From Gnetum montanum (Eukaryota > Streptophyta > Gnetopsida > Gnetales > Gnetaceae), in the NCBI GenBank assembly GCA_015680685.1, contig MNCI01016028.1:502305-566304 (forward strand): a stretch of DNA of 64,000 bases, read 5' to 3'. The notes under the pieces were generated by a model. The model searched no databases, was not told where the DNA came from, and saw only the letters and a program-made list of their open reading frames with translations. This document shows positions 62,789 to 64,000 of the stretch, piece after piece; position 1 is the first letter of the stretch, and each line of letters begins with the position of its first letter. The position numbers were made by a program, and so were the translations under genes.

Positions 62789-63351
62789 TGTCACATCCCC
62801 ATTCCCAAATGATGCTGCTACATAATGAAGATGATGCCTCTTCATAACAAGTATTATTTTTATCATAATAAGATCCAAAAGGGTAGTTGTAATTGAGACA
62901 TGAAAGGGTGCATTGTAATAACAAACATGTCTCTTGAGGTAAAATTTGGGATTTTGACCTAAGGCATTTATACTTGGGCTTAGAGGTGATGCTAGGCATA
63001 GAGTGGTAGAGCTGGTACAGGCAAGTCACATGAATTGGATGATGCATGACAGGAAGTGGACTGGACATTCCTTCTAGTTGGTAATGGGCCTAACCATGGT
63101 GGCAGTGTTGGATTGCCTCTAAGGGATAGATGCCAAAGAAAGAAAACCCCAAGGAATACTCTCAGACCATGATCCAGATACATTTTTCCATATCAATAAA
63201 GCATTTTTTTTTCATTTTCCTGTTATTTCCTATACGCATAATGTGGAATGTTACATATATTTGACATTTGGTACATTGTTATTTTTAAGCATAATGTCTA
63301 ATATAATGTATATTTGATGTTTGCCATGACATTCGAGAATGGGCTGTCACA
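62789..63351 (+). repeat. 3' LTR
   Basis: 563 bp. Aligns with 58098-58670 throughout, with about a tenth of positions differing by eye, so the insertion is old. Confidence 0.85.
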
Positions 63352-63750
63352 ATCACCTCCTAGGACCATTATCACTTTAGATGCATTAAACCCATACACA
63401 TTAATAAAATTCTATGTAATCTCTCCTAGAGAAATAAGTGTGAAATCCATATCTACTAGCTTTACATCTGGTATGTCTGGTAGGACAAGATTCTCTACAC
63501 TAGTCTCTTTCTCCACCTTGTTGCTCTTCTCTCTCACTATGGAACTTGATGATTGTGTTTCTTTTTTCTTCCCTTGTATAGTCACATACTCATCATATGC
63601 CTCCAAAACATCATTAATCCCTATCTTCTCTATTAATAAGTCTTTGATCCTCCTAGTTGTGCTCTCATTCTTAAGTTTTTTCATGAGAAGCAAGCTTTGC
63701 TCTTGTAAAATAATGTGTTTCTTATGTGTAGTTTCTTCCAATGATTCCAT

Positions 63751-64000
63751 GCTAAATAACTATCCATCATTTTACTAGTTAGAGTCACTAAGATTAATAG
63801 CTTGCATTTTTGAATAGTGTGGGTAGCTAACATGGAGTCTTGAGAATATCTCAGTTGCTAATAAGAGGAAGCCATAGAATTATGATGAACAATATTGCTT
63901 TTATGAAGATAATCCTTTTCATTCTTTACATCTTCTTCTAGCCTTAACATCTTGAAAGCCATCTTCTCATTTTCCTTCTTAGTAGTTAACAACTTTGTCA
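63751..64000 (-). other. Window edge, helical coding-like sequence
   Basis: The minus strand reads TTKKENEKMAFKMLRLEED and VKNEKDYLHKSNIVHHN before a stop, a charged helical segment that may belong to the unidentified gene. A frame change or intron would be needed to join it to 63,412-63,750. The window ends here. Confidence 0.3.

Larger units (their letters stand above)
58098..63351 (+). mobile_element. Non-autonomous LTR element carrying a CCR4-type pseudogene
   Basis: LTRs at 58098-58670 and 62789-63351 (TGTCACATC...GTCACA). A tRNA-Met-type PBS, TGGTATCAAAGC, begins at 58673. A polypurine tract, AAGGGGGGTAGAT, directly precedes the right LTR. Candidate target duplication ATCAT/ATCAC. The 4.1-kb interior shows no gag, RT or integrase. 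It holds degenerate tandem repeats (59,330-59,940), a 5S rRNA-derived piece (60,466-60,533) and an intronless CCR4-type sequence (61,229-62,330). Mobilisation must have used proteins from another element. Confidence 0.85.
57790..63750 (-). pseudogene. Unidentified spliced gene or pseudogene, interrupted by an LTR element
   Basis: Three minus-strand pieces share one frame. 63,412-63,750 encodes a lysine/glutamate-rich helical segment (SLLLMKKLKNESTTRRIKDL, later IPDVKLVDMDFTLISLGEIT). After one TAG the frame continues with NVYGFNASKVIMVLGG up to 63,352. There the LTR element interrupts it. On the other side, 58,097-58,066 resumes as DGDGVGPNDAT and ends at a good donor (AT|GTAAGG). An acceptor (TTCTTTTAAG|CA near 57,915) resumes in phase as RVDAPRGFNGKVKDGKDLEV...ALGSWQ and TGA near 57,808. 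In-phase splice sites suggest a host gene, but I do not recognise the family. The TAG and the 5.25-kb insertion make it probably non-functional. Confidence 0.45.

Noticed and set aside
1-64000. CRISPR arrays, bacterial operons or phage
   Set aside because: Introns, LTR elements, LINEs and a plant proteasome gene show this is a plant nuclear region; no direct-repeat/spacer array exists.

Overview
The window is nuclear DNA from a land plant with a large, repeat-rich genome. A gymnosperm is my best guess: AT-rich sequence, long introns, and very old, heavily mutated LTR retrotransposons stacked between rare genes. A fern or another large-genome plant is not excluded. Only one clearly functional host gene is visible: a minus-strand gene for the 20S proteasome catalytic subunit beta-1 (PBA1), from 32,099 down to 25,362. 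Eight of nine expected exons can be read with correct splice sites and phases. The exon expected between exons 3 and 5 is absent from the sequence, and a single N in that intron is the likely cause.

Layout: 375-5,969 is an old LTR element with 2.26-kb LTRs and only a gag pseudogene inside. 5,970-10,706 is unassigned apart from a 474-bp tandem duplication. 10,707-23,006 is a Ty3/gypsy element whose interior was hit by a second member of the same family (13,202-19,860, perfect TSD AAAGA). 23,365-24,640 is a decayed mitochondrial 18S rRNA (numt). 25,362-32,400 is PBA1 with its promoter; a LINE fragment lies in one intron. 32,422-37,300 holds L1-like LINE debris and a tRNA-derived SINE. 37,358-49,427 is a larger relative of the nested gypsy family and still carries gag, protease, RT, RNase H and integrase remnants. 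49,428-57,000 has another gypsy gag, a minus-strand RTE-type LINE and an L1-like fragment. 58,098-63,351 is a non-autonomous LTR element that carries an intronless CCR4-type deadenylase pseudogene and a 5S rRNA-derived piece. It interrupts an unidentified, apparently spliced minus-strand gene or pseudogene (57,780-63,750).

The most interesting system is the gypsy family at 10.7-23.0 kb and 37.4-49.4 kb. All three copies carry an extra ORF between the pol (or deleted pol) position and the 3' LTR. Its ATG directly follows a conserved splice-acceptor-like sequence (TGATTRYAG|ATG), and its C-terminus is conserved (an LQRYQ-type block, then EEPPPP). Two copies have lost pol but kept gag and this ORF; the third has pol. 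This looks like a non-autonomous/autonomous partnership built around a spliced 3' ORF of unknown function. All copies here are decayed, so the inference rests on comparing them.
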